NCBI GenBank assembly: GCA_032622095.1
Contig: CP136061.1
Location: forward strand, 35,409,797 to 35,473,796
Reading direction: 5' to 3'
Origin: Siphonodentalium dalli
Taxonomy: Eukaryota; Mollusca; Scaphopoda; Gadilida; Siphonodentaliidae
Length of the DNA: 64,000 bases
Shown here: piece after piece, positions 25,901 through 40,900 of the stretch
Layout: every line of letters begins with the position of its first letter
How positions within the stretch are numbered: the first letter of the stretch is position 1
Program-made: the position numbers and the translations under genes
Notes under the pieces: generated by a model
Seen by the model: only the letters and a program-made list of their open reading frames with translations
What the model was told of the DNA's origin: nothing
Databases searched by the model: none

Positions 25901-28900
25901 AGACTTTACCTTGAGTGTCCTTAAGTTCAAGGTCAGGATTGAATTCAAGAAGAGCTCTGACAAGGTTAGCTGAACCGTCTTTACAAGCCATCATCAAAAC
26001 CGTGCTGAAAAACGTAAAGGACAAGGTTAGCTGAACCGTCTTTACAATTAAGCCATCATCAAAACCGTGCTGAAAAACGTTAAGGACAATGATAGCTGAA
26101 CCGTCTTTACACGCCATCATCAAAACTGTGCTGAAAAACATCAAGGACAAGGTTAGATGAACCGTCTTAACATGCCATCATCAAAACAGTGCTGAAAAAC
26201 ATAAATCAATCACAAGAGCTCCGACAAGGTTACATGTAGCTGAACTGTCTTTACACCATGCTGAAAAACATCGAGGACAAGGTTAGCTGAACCGTCTTTA
26301 CATGCCATCATCAAAACCGTGCTGAAAAACATAAATCAATCACAAGAGCTCCGACAATGTAGCTGAACTGTCTTTAAACGCCATCATCAAAACTGTGCTG
26401 AAAAACATCAAGGACAAGGTTAGCTGAACCGTCTTTACATGCCATCATCAAAACCGTGCTGAAAAACATAAATCAATCACAAGAGCTCCGACAATGTAGC
26501 TGAACTGTCTTTAAACGCCATCATCAAAACTGTGCTGAAAAACATCAAGGACAAGGTTAGCTGAACCGTCTTTACATGCCATCATCAAAACCGTGCTGAA
26601 AAACATAAATCAATCACAAGAGCTCCGACAAGGTTACATGTAGCTGAACTGTCTTTACACCATGCTGAAAAACATCGAGGACAAGGTTAGCTGAACCGTC
26701 TTTACATGCCATCATCAAAACCGTGCTGAAAAACATAAATCAATCACAAGAGCTCCGACAAGGTTACATGTAGCTGAACTGTCTTTACACCATGCTGAAA
26801 AACATCGAGGACAAGGTTAGCTGAACCGTCTTTACATGCCATCATCAAAACCGTGCTGAAAAACATAAATCAATCACAAGAGCTCCGACAAGGTTACATG
26901 TAGCTGAACTGTCTTTACACCATGCTGAAAAACATCGAGGACAAGGTTAGCTGAACCGTCTTTACATGCCATCATCAAAACCGTGCTGAAAAACATCGAG
27001 GACAAGGTTAGCTGAACCGTCTTTACATGCCATCATCAAAACCGTGCTGAAAAACAAAATGACGATCACCTCTAAGAATGCATAGTATTGACCTAGGTTT
27101 TGTAACCCATTCAAAATTGTGAAATCTCCTGCTCCAGATTCTATATCTGATTTTGAATCTGTGGAATAGTGCCGAATCACAGGTCCCTAATTAAAAGCCA
27201 ACACAAGAAAACTATGCGTTATAATATTTTTATATATGCCCTTATGCGCCTAAATATTAGGGATGTGGCGATGTCCCAATAGTGGCCAAAGTGGTAACTT
27301 AAATTTTTTTAACACATTTTATCGAAAGATATAACTTATTACCACTACACTCAAAATACATGTATCCATGTACCGAATGCATGACACTGGGAGATAGGGC
27401 CCTGCAAATCGGCATGTTTCTGCAGATTCAAAATTCAATATACAAATGGTGAGCCAATATCGACATCGAATCAAATCAGCAAGCCCTTTAACCCTTTACC
27501 CAACAGAAGGGCCCTGTGCCAATGCATTCTCTTATATATGCGAATCGACCATAGGTCGCCTCGCATATATAAGAGAATGCATTGCTTAACACATTAAAAA
27601 TTATAAAATTGTTAAAGAATGTAAGAAAAAATGGTAAAAAGTGTTAAAAAAAGATTTTTTTTAGGCCAATGCATTCTCTTATATATGCGAGGCGACCTAT
27701 GGTCGACTCGCATATATAAGAGAATGCATTGGCACAGGGCATAACTGTAACTATCACAATGTGGTCAAGGAGCCAGTTCCAATGATATCCATATTTGTAT
27801 GGTTCTATTGAGACAGACCCAAGATAATTTAGACTGTTGAAGCTTTATTTGGCCGGTTTTGGCCGTTTTGTTGGGTAAAGGGTTAATGGATGTTTATGAT
27901 TTTTATTTCTCAGACTGACTTTTAACTACAGATGTATTTTGAGCATCTTTTTAGGATTCGCGTATCTCATCGGTTCAGTCATTTTAACCTTCACGTATTT
28001 CTTATCCAATCTGTTTTTATTGTATATATACTTTTATCTGCTCTTTTATGTAACAGCGCCTTTTATGAACACAATTCTGTTGTGGGTTAGGTGCTATACA
28101 AATTTTAATAATAATAATAATAATAATAACAATAATAATAATAATAATAACAATAATAATAATAACAATAATAATAATAATAACAATAATAATAATAACA
28201 AGAGGTGTGCACTCGAGTGCTAGCATACCCCCACTGTGGCAAATTCAACCCGCATTATCTGTAAACCCAACAAAAAAGATTTTTAACTTTAAAGAAAAAT
28301 TCGGTCAAAATAAGTCGAAAATGAGGCGTAACTAAAAGTCGGACCGAACCGCAATTAGCATCATGCGGAGAGGCAGTCCTAAGGAGATTGCATACAAAAA
28401 ATTATTGAAATCGGTTCATAGTTGTTTGAGTTATGAGGTCGGACGGACGGATGGACGGACCGACGGAAGGACGGTTGCACGGAGGGAGAAAGCGTGACGG
28501 ACGGACGGACGCAGTCAATCCAGTATACCCCCCATTTTCTTCGAAAGTGGGGGTATAATAATGTAAGTGTACACCCACAATTTTGATGCAGTTTGCAAAA
28601 ATTGGGCACAAACAGATCTATAACCATTCCAACAACACAATTAAAATCATAAAATACTAGCTCTTTTGGACAGTTTGTCCCTTATATAATCCTTTTGAAG
28701 GTATACCTATTATGTTAACCAACCTCTAATAATACTATATCAGCATATTACGATAAATATCGTGGATACGTCACTCCTATATTTCATCATTATCATGAGC
28801 AAACTGTCCAACATAGCGACAATGATATTCAAATCGGGGATCCAATTCTGTGTCAACACCAAAACAAAATGGCGGAATCGACATCAAATTGAATCTCAAA

Positions 28901-31900
28901 TATTTGCAGGGCCCTACTGGGAGATCTCTTTGTCATGCTCCGTGTCTGAAGAATAGAGTAGGTTGCCACAATGGATGACATATTAGTATACAACTAACCT
29001 GCCATTTTTGTCTTGTCGGTTAATATCTCCCCCTTCTTGCAGGAGTATTCGACATATGTCTTCTCTCCTGTCTCGAACCGAAATGTGAAGGGGTGAAACA
29101 CCGATCTGCAAAATAACAACAAAGAACTGTTAGTTATCAGACTAAAATTCAGTGGATGATGTAAAGCAGTTTTTGGTCGCCGAATCAACGCTATTGTTTC
29201 AAATTAGTTATTCAATTTATTTATGAGCAATAATAAATTGAAATTCTCCATTTACTATTTTACACCTACTAGTATAACAAGATTAGATAACATTTGTTGG
29301 AGTTATTGCACTTATGTCAACAAATGGAGACCCGGAAAACAACCTAGGATGCATAACACCTGAAATAAAATTCGACCAGGACTGGTTTTCAAACTGAGTA
29401 ACAGATATCTTAATTCTCACCTTGTTGCCATGGTTGAGGTTAGCACCGGCCTGTATGAGCTGAGACATGATGTATGTGTGACCGTCAGCCACAGCGTAGT
29501 GCATACTAGAGTTACCTTCCCTGTCTGCAGCATCTACGTCAACTCGTCGATCGATCAATAAAGCAACACACTCTTCGTTGCGACATTCTACAGCCTAAAA
29601 AAACAATTAAAAAATATATGATCGTAACAAGAGGTTGGATGGACCACAGGTGCTGGCATACCATCACGGGCAGTGCCAGAGTGAAACATGGTCAGGGCGG
29701 AACCCAAATTTAGAAACAAAGGAGAATAACTCTAAAAGGGAAAATATCAACATCGTCAACATCGCATTGAAAGCCCTTGTGAATTTAAACTCCGATCCAT
29801 ACCAAATTTCGTTAAGATCCTATAATCCACAGCTAATATACAGTAATGCTCTAATTAATCGACCTCTTAACCAAAGCAGAATTATGGGTAACTTTTCAGG
29901 ATTTAGTCGGAAATATGGCTTGTTGCCATTCATCGGAAAGCTCTCCCCGAGAGCTTTCCGATGAATGGCAACAAGCCATATTTCCGACTAAATCCTGAAA
30001 AGTTACCCATAATTCTGCTTTGGTTAAGAGGTCGATTAATTAGAGCATTACTGTACTCAGGCGGACAGACAGAAAACCATTATTTTCAGATAAACAATGA
30101 AGCATAACTCTAGAACAGAAACAGCCAAAAATGTCATTGAACACTCTTTTGCGAGCACTCAAAAAGCTCCACAACAAATTTCAATGAGATCCAATAAACC
30201 ATGGGTGGGATGTACATGTACATGTGCGCAGCAAGACAGAAAACCATTATTTCCAGATAAACAAAGAAGGATAACTCTAAAATGGGAAACACAAAATCCA
30301 TTGGGCCTCTAAAATTAAAGCACTCCTGATTCCATTCAGATCTGATATCCCAAGGCCCAGATCTATGGACAGACAATACCACTTATTTTATCCCGAAAAG
30401 TGGGGAGTATAAAAATATATTTAACCCTTTGAGTGCCAGGTCCGATTTTTGTATCAACCCATGCATTGGCTTAACATTTTTTTTTTTTTTTTTTTTTTTT
30501 TTACAGTTGATGAGATCGGCCCCTGGCACTCAAAGGGTTAAAGCATTCTGATGAGCTCTAGAAGTCTCACAAACCAATCTCCCATAGAAATTCTGCTTTT
30601 TGTAACATAGTGATTGTTACGTAATGAGTGATAGGAATATATTTAAAAACAAGAATTTGCACCTTGTAGATAGCATGGTGCCAAATTTAAACATGGGCAG
30701 GACAAATCCCAAATTGAAAACAAGAGCTGGGCTATTGCCCAATGTATACCGTACATATACCCCCCATGTGTCATACTGCCTATTGTGGGGCTGTGGGCAT
30801 ACCTATAACCTATGGCTGAGATACATGTACATGTACTCAGGCGAGACCCATAAATCAACATTTTCAGAAAAAAAAACGATGAATAACTATAGAAAGGAAA
30901 ACCACTCAATTGAATGTCTTCAAAATAGTAATATCCATAGTATTCCATACCAATTTTCATTAACATCCAACAACCTATGGTTGAGATATCTGCTTGGACA
31001 GACAAAAAAAAAACATTTCCAGATAAACAAAAATGAATAACTGTAGGAAAACCCGAACAAAATGATTGACCACTCAATGAATCATTGAATGTGCTCATAA
31101 TAGAGAACATCCATACGATATTCATTGAGATCCGACAAGTGGCAACAACCGGTGGTTGAGATATCTGCCCGGATGGACGAACGAACGGAGGATCGGATGC
31201 ATGTAATCCAGTATACCCACCATTTCCTTCTGACATGGGGGGGGGGGGGGGGTATAATAAACAAAGAAGGAAAACTCTAGAATGGAAATTGGAAACAAAG
31301 TCATTGGGCACTCTTTTGAAAGCAGTCATGATAGTGAAAGTCCACACCAAATTAAGTTTAGGCATCAACTGCTATGGGAGACCTAGGATCATATTGAAGT
31401 TCCCCAGTTGAAGTTGGTCACTTCGATTATCCATTTTATTGTCTGCAAATTAGGGGATATAGAAATTGAAGAGAAGGGAAAAAATAACTAAAAACAATGT
31501 TAATTTGAGACAATAGATACTTTCCAGAAATGAGGCCTAAGCAGAACGAGGTCCCCACAGGGTGAACTTGGTGAATGGTGATGCTAGCCTGCTGTGTGGG
31601 AAAGCGTCACTAAATTCACCCTCTGGGGACCTCATTCTGCAAATGACAGACACATTATTTGCATGTAAAACAACACATTTGAAATGAAAAGCGTCACCTG
31701 AAAGACACTACCTTGTTTGATATTGAATTCTCTATTCATTTATTTAATGTCATTTTGATATTTTAGCAGGACAGCAATAACTAGAGATGGGCTTGTCCCA
31801 GATGGGACTAAGTAATACCCCCGTATTCAAAATGTTATTTGAGTGAAGTAGCCATTACCATATATTGGGCACTGAAATTATGTCAACAGGTATCCCTAAC

Positions 31901-34900
31901 CCTAAACCCCCTAACCCTAACCCCTAAACATAATCATAACTTCACAAAAAAAAGTCGGACAGACTTCATAATCGCAGGTGCACAGGTTCCCATGTTACTA
32001 AATATCAGTGCCAAGATTAAAAAACATTGACCTAACTAGAGGTGTGACTGTCCCAATGGGACTACGGATACCCCCCTGTTTTTAAAATACTAAGATGTTT
32101 CACATGTCAGTAAACGTTTAGTTAAAATAATAAAATAACAGTTCCCATTGCAGGTGTAACCCTAATCTTAAACCTATTGACCGAAAAATGTAGGAATAAA
32201 AGCTTGGACAAAAATATGTATGTTGCGAAAAAAATTCTAAGTCGAAAAAGGGGAATAACTCCACCAAAAAATATCGGACAGACGTCATAATCGCAGGTGC
32301 ACAAGTTCCCATGGTACTAAATATCTGTGCCACGTTTTAAAAAAATTGACCGAAAAATGTAGGAATAAAAGCTCGGACAAAAGTATACATGTTGCGAAAA
32401 AGGGGGGTAAACTCCACGAAAAAAAGTCCGACAGACGTCATAATCGCAGGTGCACAGGTTCCCATGGTGGTTGATGTCTGTGCCAAGTTTCACGACAATT
32501 GATCAAAAAACAACTGAGAAAAACTCCGGACAAATTTGTGTCCACGGACGCACGACCGACGGACGGACAAGCTGACTCCAGTATAACCCCCTAACTTCGT
32601 TGCGGGTGGTATAATAATTTGTTAATTTACACAAAATTACATTCTTCAGTATATACATGTACTATGTCACATTTGGTTTTCACTATTTTTTTAGTGGAAA
32701 AAAAGCCAAAAATCATGTAAATTAGATTTTGAATGTTGTTGTTGAAATTAGAGGTTTGGAGCACTGATACTGGTAGGTACTGGTACATGTACATGATATG
32801 TTTCTTTCAATTTGCTCAAAGACCTAAGATACACCTCCCACTGAGGCCAAACTTCATGACATGTTGCACAATTAAATATTAATAACCTGTACAAAGACAA
32901 CAATAACCATACAAAGGGGAGCTTGTTTTTCATCATTCCACCTGATTCCACACTGATTAATTATTAATTATAGTATACAGGTGTGTTATAATACCTGGCC
33001 TAATTAGATTACCAGGTAACAGGGAATTTCTTATTGATTTTCTCTGGTGAGATATCAGTCTTTACATCAAATTATAACGCCAATCTTAGATCTGTGTTTG
33101 GGCGGCAAGAAATAAAAGATCAGGTTGTGACTTGTTAAGAATTGGATGAATCAACCTAAGTTGGATCATTTTAACAGTAACTGCATTACTACAACAAATC
33201 AATGTGTGAAATTTACTCTCAAATGAAGACATCAGATCATAAGCTTTTCCCACATTAGTATTAATGTTAGTAATATTGGTATTGTATTGGTAATGATATC
33301 AGTAGTCATTGAAATTGTTTTGAAAGGCACATATTACATTTGCAACTTCAATTAATTATTTTTGAAGATATGAGTATGTGTGAGTTGAAGGATGGGAGAC
33401 ATACACTGTACATTATAACAAATTTGATATTCATGAAATTCCATCCTCAATTTGTAGTTAAGGTCAATTCATCACCAACAAAATTTCAACTCATAATCAC
33501 CTATCAAATGTGCTTAATGCATTTATAGGATCCTGCAAAAAGTTCATTGTTAAATTCATTATTTGATTCGGTTCCAACATATAAAACAAATTTGGTTTAA
33601 AATTTATAGTTCGAAAGTGTTTGAATATACCGAAATTTTGTCAACTGCTACAAGTATGATTTTTTTTTTCTTCTATCAATCACTGTTAAAATCTTGAATA
33701 AAATTTGCCTGATACAGATGGAAAACAATTGCAGGTTACGTGAAATCGTGAATTGCGAAAGTATTTGCTTGAGCGCTAGTTAATATGTTAACTATAAAGT
33801 ATTAGTCAGAACAAGTCCAGGCACCGACTGAACAATCAACATTAGTCGAAACGTTATGTGACATGCACTCAGCATGGCATATAACATGTATAGTCAGGCC
33901 AAAAAAAAAAGATGCTATGTTTCCGTACATCGACCGACCCTAAAAATAACCTGCCGACCCTAATCTTTTTATTGATATTTTGAGAAAAAGTCAAAATTTT
34001 CTTAAAACTTTTTTTCACTGTTTTTACCACTAATGCTCATAAATATTGATGAACATTAGTGTGCAAAACACATGGTTTCTAACATATGCCTGTGAAAAGT
34101 GACCATGAAGTGACAGTTGTCTCAAAAGCCCCAGGTGTGTGATGGGTTGTTGATGGATGGGCATTAATTTTTCAATTTTAATTTCATGAGAGTGGATCTC
34201 ATGTCTGCTTTACCTGTATGCCTTGCTTGGGACTTATGGAACATACTCATGGTTTCCAAATAAACATGCACGCACATTTATTATTTTCTTGGGAAATTTC
34301 CTCCCTGCACAGTGCTTATTTGAGTCTGCAAGTTTATTAATTTTCAGGCTATGAAAATTGAAATCAGCACAAACTCAAGATTTCTATATGATTCTGATAC
34401 CAAATTGATGAGCTTATAACTTTATGCATGTACATATTCAAATATATGGCATACATGTGAACATTTAAATATTGAATAAAACACTACATGACACATACTA
34501 TGTTGATTCCTATGCTTGATCTACATGTACTATAAATTTTTTAACTATAGTTGATGTTTTGCTCAGTTTCCACTGTGCTATTATTAACTTTCAATGGAAT
34601 TTTTCCCCTGCACTATTATTTGGGCCTGCACTTTTATTTGGAGCCCGAGAGTACCGGTAGGAGCACTATCAACAGACATGGTGTGTGTATCTGTATATAT
34701 ACATGTATAGAGGTTATCACTACATATGTTAGGGGTACAGCTACTGTTTTCAAAAACCAGGCATGCTTGGTTGGGTGTACTGGCTACCTCAAGACAATAG
34801 GATGTAGTCGTCACAATACAAGTAAGGTATAATGGCGGTATTATAGGGTAAAATTCTTATAAAAGTTAGTGACATCAATTTCGTACCAAGTTTATAGCCA

Positions 34901-37900
34901 AATTTATGAAAATGTGGTATGTGACTAATAAATGACATACTTAAGCATGAAGTAAGTTTGATCTTTCATCAATCTTAATGTCTATTTCCACTGTGTTTAT
35001 CAAGTAATACTTTCCCCACAACACAAGTTGGCATTTTATGTCACTTCGGTCGAGGTAATTCAATATTTCTGCAGCTGGATAAAAAATATCAAAATAAAAT
35101 AAAAAAATAAAATTTCCCTACCAACCAACCCTAATTTTTTCACTCCGTTATCGGAAACATACAATCTTTTGTTTTTGGCCTCATCAATCTGCAACTGATG
35201 ATGGTCTTATCAAAACATTTTGGCATCTTTTTAACTCATTGGGAGTAATTTTCTAAAATTTATAAATTCTACTTTTGGCATTAAATGAATCTTGTTTTGT
35301 GGGGTACGTTCTAAAACTATTTTCAAAATTCCAATAAACCGCTCCAAAATCCAACCTACACCTCACAATTCATGTCATCAGAACGAGGAGCAATTTGTTT
35401 TTGAGAAATTGGGACCTTGGTCATCATCACATTTAGCCTCGAATCTTCTTTAATATGCCTAGCAGACAACCTCCCCTTTCTTTTGACATCCATACATTTG
35501 TGCACCACCTTCATTATGTGGGGAAATTATATGACAGATAGGTTGTAAGCCATTATTTCTTTCACTATACTTATGTTGACAAACGGAATGGCCGTAAGGT
35601 CTGTCAGCCAGTGCTCCATTCTGACTTGTTAATGTCATTCTGGAGGGCTAGGTGTGATTTTCGTTGACCCGGGCAGATGTGTTACCTTGTCAGGCACCCA
35701 CTTACCTGTATTGGTTTAATTTGGTTAACCTATAAAACAGAACAATCAACATTAGTCTTTGTCGAACAGGGATAATATATAAAGATGAGATGTAATTTGG
35801 GGGGATACCACAAGCGTTCCAAGAAATGAAAAGTTATTTCATAGAAGAATTTGAGATACCCCAGCCCTCATAATTGACTACACCAATCAGCCATGCCAAA
35901 GCCATTTGCTGGAGAAAACTGGGACATGGCAAAGGATTGCCGTAGCAGATTGCTGAAGCCAAAAAATCTCAATTAAAAGGGCTGGATCCCCTGACCATTA
36001 AATTGCTGTTTCCTAACAGATCTTCAACCTTATAAATTTGAGAAAAGGAATTTTATTCTGTTTATTTGGGGATTATATATTTTAATATTACCTTGAGAAG
36101 AGGCGTTTTATTCTCGTTATCACCGATATTTGCCTTGGCCCTCCATTCCAGCAACTCCTGTACAACATCAGCATGGCCACGAACGCATGCCAAATGTAGT
36201 GGGGTTCTGAAAGAAATGCAAAGACTAAGGTGTGCTTCCCAGACAACACAGCAATAACAAACTATTATGCAGGCCTCAAAATTAGCTAGAGCAAAAGACA
36301 ATGCCATAGAAACAACCACAGTAAAATGTCAATTTCCATGTCTGATCATGAAACTTATTTTAATGACAAGTTACATTAATTTCCAAGAAAATACCATTCC
36401 CAATATTTGTTTATTCACTGTCCAGATAGTTTATTGTTCCAAAATTAATAATATTTGTTGCTCCAGAGTCTACTTCAATTTTTTAATTCAATTTCTGGTG
36501 ATAAATTATAATCTTCTGTTGACTGGTGACTCTACTTCAAAATAACAAGGAAATGCATGTAGATGTACAAATTTCAGGGAAGATACATATGTACAATGTG
36601 ATAACACCTGTGTAACCACTTGCGGTCAAATTACGAACATATAATTGATAATCGAATATATAAGTTACCCAGTCATCAAAACTGGCCACAGTAATAAGCA
36701 ATGCCGTGGGAAATTCCGTGACAACATGTGGAATCTAACATGCCACAGCATCAAATTTGCAGCGGGACATTTTTGCTAATTTCGAGGGTTGAGATACCAG
36801 TAGTTATTTTGTAATGTTCAAGCAGTACGTTACACTGTGAAATCATGTTATTAATGATGATTATCCGTCATATTACAGTAAAGTTTTTATTTGAACAGTA
36901 TTCTCACAAGGAAAAAAGTGCCGCATAAGGTTATTGCAGCCATTTATGATGCCATTGGGGAAAAATGTATGCTTAACTTATCACTTACATGTATAATTGA
37001 CATAATTAAATGAAATATTGGGATAGTTATACTGAAATCAATCACCTGGAGAACTAGGTGTGACTGTCCCAATGGGACTACGGATACCCCCCTGTTTATG
37101 TTTCACATGTCAGTAAACATTTAGTTAAATTTAATAAAAATAACAGTTCCCATTGCAGGTGTACAACCATATCCCTAATCTTAAACCTATAGACCGAAAA
37201 ATGTAGGAATAAAAGCTTGGACAAAATTATGCATGTTGCGAAATAATTTCTAAGTCAATAAAGGGGAATAACTCCACAAAACAAAGTCGGTCAGACATCA
37301 TAATTGCAGATGCACAGGTTCCCATGGTGGTTGATGCCTGTGCCAAGTTTCACGGATATTGATCGAAAAACGACTGAGAAAAACTCCGGACAAATTTGTG
37401 TCCACGGACGGACGACAGACAAGCTGACTCCAGTATTAGTGTGGTCGTGGTACGCAAAAAAAAGTGGTTGACCCAGAAGAAATTGGTAAAGAAGCGATCT
37501 CGGTGTCATTCAACGCGGGAGAATCTCTGCTACAACATATCCAAAATCCGCTTTGGGCAAAATCCAGGATCCAAGATGGCGTCCAACATGGCCGCCTTTA
37601 GTCAAAAGAGATTCTGACTGAGATTAATTCGACATAATGAGAACAAATGTTGCCATATTTATACAAATGTAAACATTTTTGCAAAGGTAACGTATTATGC
37701 CACATATCTATAGAAAGAATGGAACCCCTCGCCCCAGATGGCTGCCAAAATGGCGGCCTAAACTCGAAAATTTGAAGTTTTTGCCTAATATCTTAAAGAT
37801 CAATTCATGTTGTTTGATAATGGTTCAGACTGGCGACATTGATTAGGCTTATTCATGTTAATTCATCATTGGAGCAATGAAAGATACCATAAATGGGGTC

Positions 37901-40900
37901 CCAGACTCATCTACACCCTCAAAAATTTGATTTTACAGAACGCGGTATAAAATTCCAAAAAAATTGCCATTGGGATTCCAGTCATATATCAACAAGAAAT
38001 GGACAGAACTGTACAATGTAAGTTGGGCATACCATTATCTATAAATACTCCAATTCAATGAAACCAAATTGGCGCTTTGTCTTAAAATGGCTGCCAAAAT
38101 GGCGGTCAAAATATGGAAAATGGCAGATATTTAGAATGGTCGTCAGAGGGTTAGACCCAGAAGGAATTGGTAAAGAAGCGGTTTTGTTGTCATTCGACGC
38201 GGGAGAATCTCGTGTATAACATATCCAAAATCCGCTAAAATCCGATTTGGGGAAAATACAGAATTCAAGATGGCGTCCAACATGGTCGCCAATAATAATG
38301 AAAATGGCAAATATGTAGTTATTCACGAAAACCAATTCGACAAAACGCCAATTCGGCACCAATACACATCATTGATTGAAATCAATGTTTTTTGTGGGTA
38401 TGAGTAGCCAATCACGATTCAAAATGCTAAGATGGCTACCAAAATGGCCACCAAAAATTGTCGAAATTTAAGTTCTGCTCAGAGGAAAGCCGAAACAACA
38501 CTTCGGTTGTGAGCTAACGATGACAGACCTATTAAACATGTTGCCAATAATCTACTACCACAATCAGTTCAGCCCGAAATGTTCCAACTAAGCAGTATCT
38601 ACTGCAGGATCCAACACGATGTCCACTTATTACGAGGGACTATCTGGAAATTAATTATAAAGAAATTAAATTGCTACGAATCTGGATTATTTGAAAACAG
38701 TGTCAATATTTCTACTTATAACGACTATTCGGAACATCAAATATATGGGCATCGGTGGTCTAGTCCGGAAGCATCAGGCTCTAATGGGTTTTCCAGTGCT
38801 GGCGAAATGAAAAGGACAGGAAGGAAAAGCGAATAATCTGGGGTTTACTTAATTGGTGGGCAAGTTGGTTATCGGAGCTGGGGAGTTTCAAAGTAAAATT
38901 ATTTTCTTCAATATCAAGAGGAAAAATGAAAATTCGCACGTACATTGTATACCCTTCACACTCCATGTGACAATTCCGTGTCATGCGATTGTGGGTATAT
39001 ACATGTGGATAGAAACATTCTAGTAAATATATAGACGCACCGATATCTTTTACACATTTAGTGAATTTCATCAATGATATGTAGACACAATGTGCGCCAC
39101 GGCTGGATCTGACCCGTAGGCTTACAGGTATCAACCATTTAGCTTGATGAACTGGTATTTCAAGGTTGTCATTGGATAGAAATGCCACACGAACATGGTG
39201 ATTAACAACATGTTTGTCTAAGAAATGTGGACAATGAACATGTTATTTTCCAGATGCTAGACAATCAAACTGCCACATAAGGCGTTCATCCATGCTCATC
39301 AGAGCACGAAATATGTGCAAATTAATGACACGAAAACTATTTCATGCGGACGACGTACTCTAGACCTAAATCCAACGCCATTTCCTATTAACTTTTATTG
39401 TTTGTACGGACGGTTTCGAGGTTTGAAAATCCCGCTTGTCCAAGAAAACCTCCACATACTTACGGAGTCGATGTGTAAACAATGTATGGGGATAGTTTCT
39501 TCATACATATATGTATTTGGCACACGTATTTTCTAGAACATAAGAGATCACCATTTACCGGAGAGTTGATATCTGGGAAGAGATCAGAGTAAAACTACTT
39601 TTCTTACATGTCGAAATGGGGAATCCATGGGCTACATTTAGTTCCAGCTTGAAACTTGAAAATGATGGCCGAGCCCGAATAGTTAATATTTTGTCGCATC
39701 AGTGCTATAATGTAACCCACATTTTCAACTTTCCGAGAAAATGAAGGTTGATGTTTTTAGACAACATTTCTCCTAATGTTGACAAAGCATGACGTATTGT
39801 TGTATTTATCCCAATGAAAACTGACATTAGCTGTTTATTGAACCACATATTGTTTTCTGTTTACTCCCTCGTTTTCTTTTAAAAAGCAATAGCTTGTTTG
39901 GAGATATGACATTTTGCATATGCCAGCGACGATTCGTTTCCGTGCTATAATGAAGTTGTGCTAATAAATGCAGATTAAGCTAAATATGGTGGCAATCGCA
40001 TGTGTCTATGAACTAAAAAGTGCCTATTCTGCACTATGAAAATTCACCCATGTGCATCATCATACAGAAATGTGTGGAACAATCACAAAATTTAAATCAC
40101 CAAATGATCACGTGACATGGAGATACTACCATATAGCACACATTTTAGAATTCACAAACACAAAACAGAAGTCACGTTGACAACCTGAAGCGTCCGATTG
40201 GCTGCTATTGGACATACGACCTCATAGCACGAATAATTGTAAAGATCGCTGGAGATACGACATTTACTTCACTGGTTTGTGCGAATATTTGTTAACCAAT
40301 GCAAAGACAGTTTGGCCCATCAGATTGGATTTTTTCTCACGATTCGAATGGTATCAAATACTCATTTCCCGCCATAATGGAGTTACGACATTATAGCACT
40401 GATGCGTCGAGATTTTGTCAACCCGCGGGAAGCCACCAAAAGATTGAAAATAAATAGTTTTGATGTATATGAGCCACATACATGTATATTAGCCAACTAT
40501 CAACTGCATCCACCACTCACAACTTCCATTATGTGATAAGCTGGGCAGAGTCTACCATTTTCGTTTTGGAAGCCATATTAAATAAAATTTATTGTTTCTT
40601 TTGGTCTATTTGAGATGGAATGTTCACAAATAAAAGAAACGATCAATTATTTTGTAGACAAGATCTGCTCATCCCTAAATATCAAATGTGACCAGAACCC
40701 CAAAGTCGATTTTGGTTAAATTTCATACCGCATTCGTTATAACTTATTAGTGAAGGACCGGAGTAAACTATGATCTAATCTATTAGACATGTCATTGCTG
40801 TAATGATCAGTTGACACGCTCATTGAAAGAATATACCCATTGTTACCCAGTTCAGAGAGCAACAAGTGATAAACAGAAGTGATAGAAAATAGTATTTTTC

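Larger units (their letters stand above)
29630..31262. repeat. Degenerate tandem family (AAACCATTATTTTCAGATAA units)
   Basis: Five or more diverged units of ~170-200 bp share a GGACAGACAGAAAACC... AGATAAACAA.GA..ATAACTCTA core (around 30070, 30240, 30845, 31000, 31255). They end in GTATACCC...GGGTATAATAA. A mariner-like MITE and a TTAA type III MITE interrupt it. 31237-31252 is a 16-G run. Confidence 0.65.

Noticed and set aside
25960-27056. CRISPR-like spaced repeats
   Set aside because: Units are contiguous, derived from a eukaryotic exon, and lack unique spacers.
27939-28223. Frame ending in a long Asn run
   Set aside because: Translation of the (AAT/AAC)n microsatellite.
30643-31368. 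241-codon minus-strand frame, the longest in the window
   Set aside because: It runs through degenerate tandem repeat units and the poly-G tract; the protein shows the repeat, not a fold.
38781-39188. 135-codon minus-strand frame inside the 4.3-kb element
   Set aside because: No transposase motifs or recognised family; probably chance in the element's interior.
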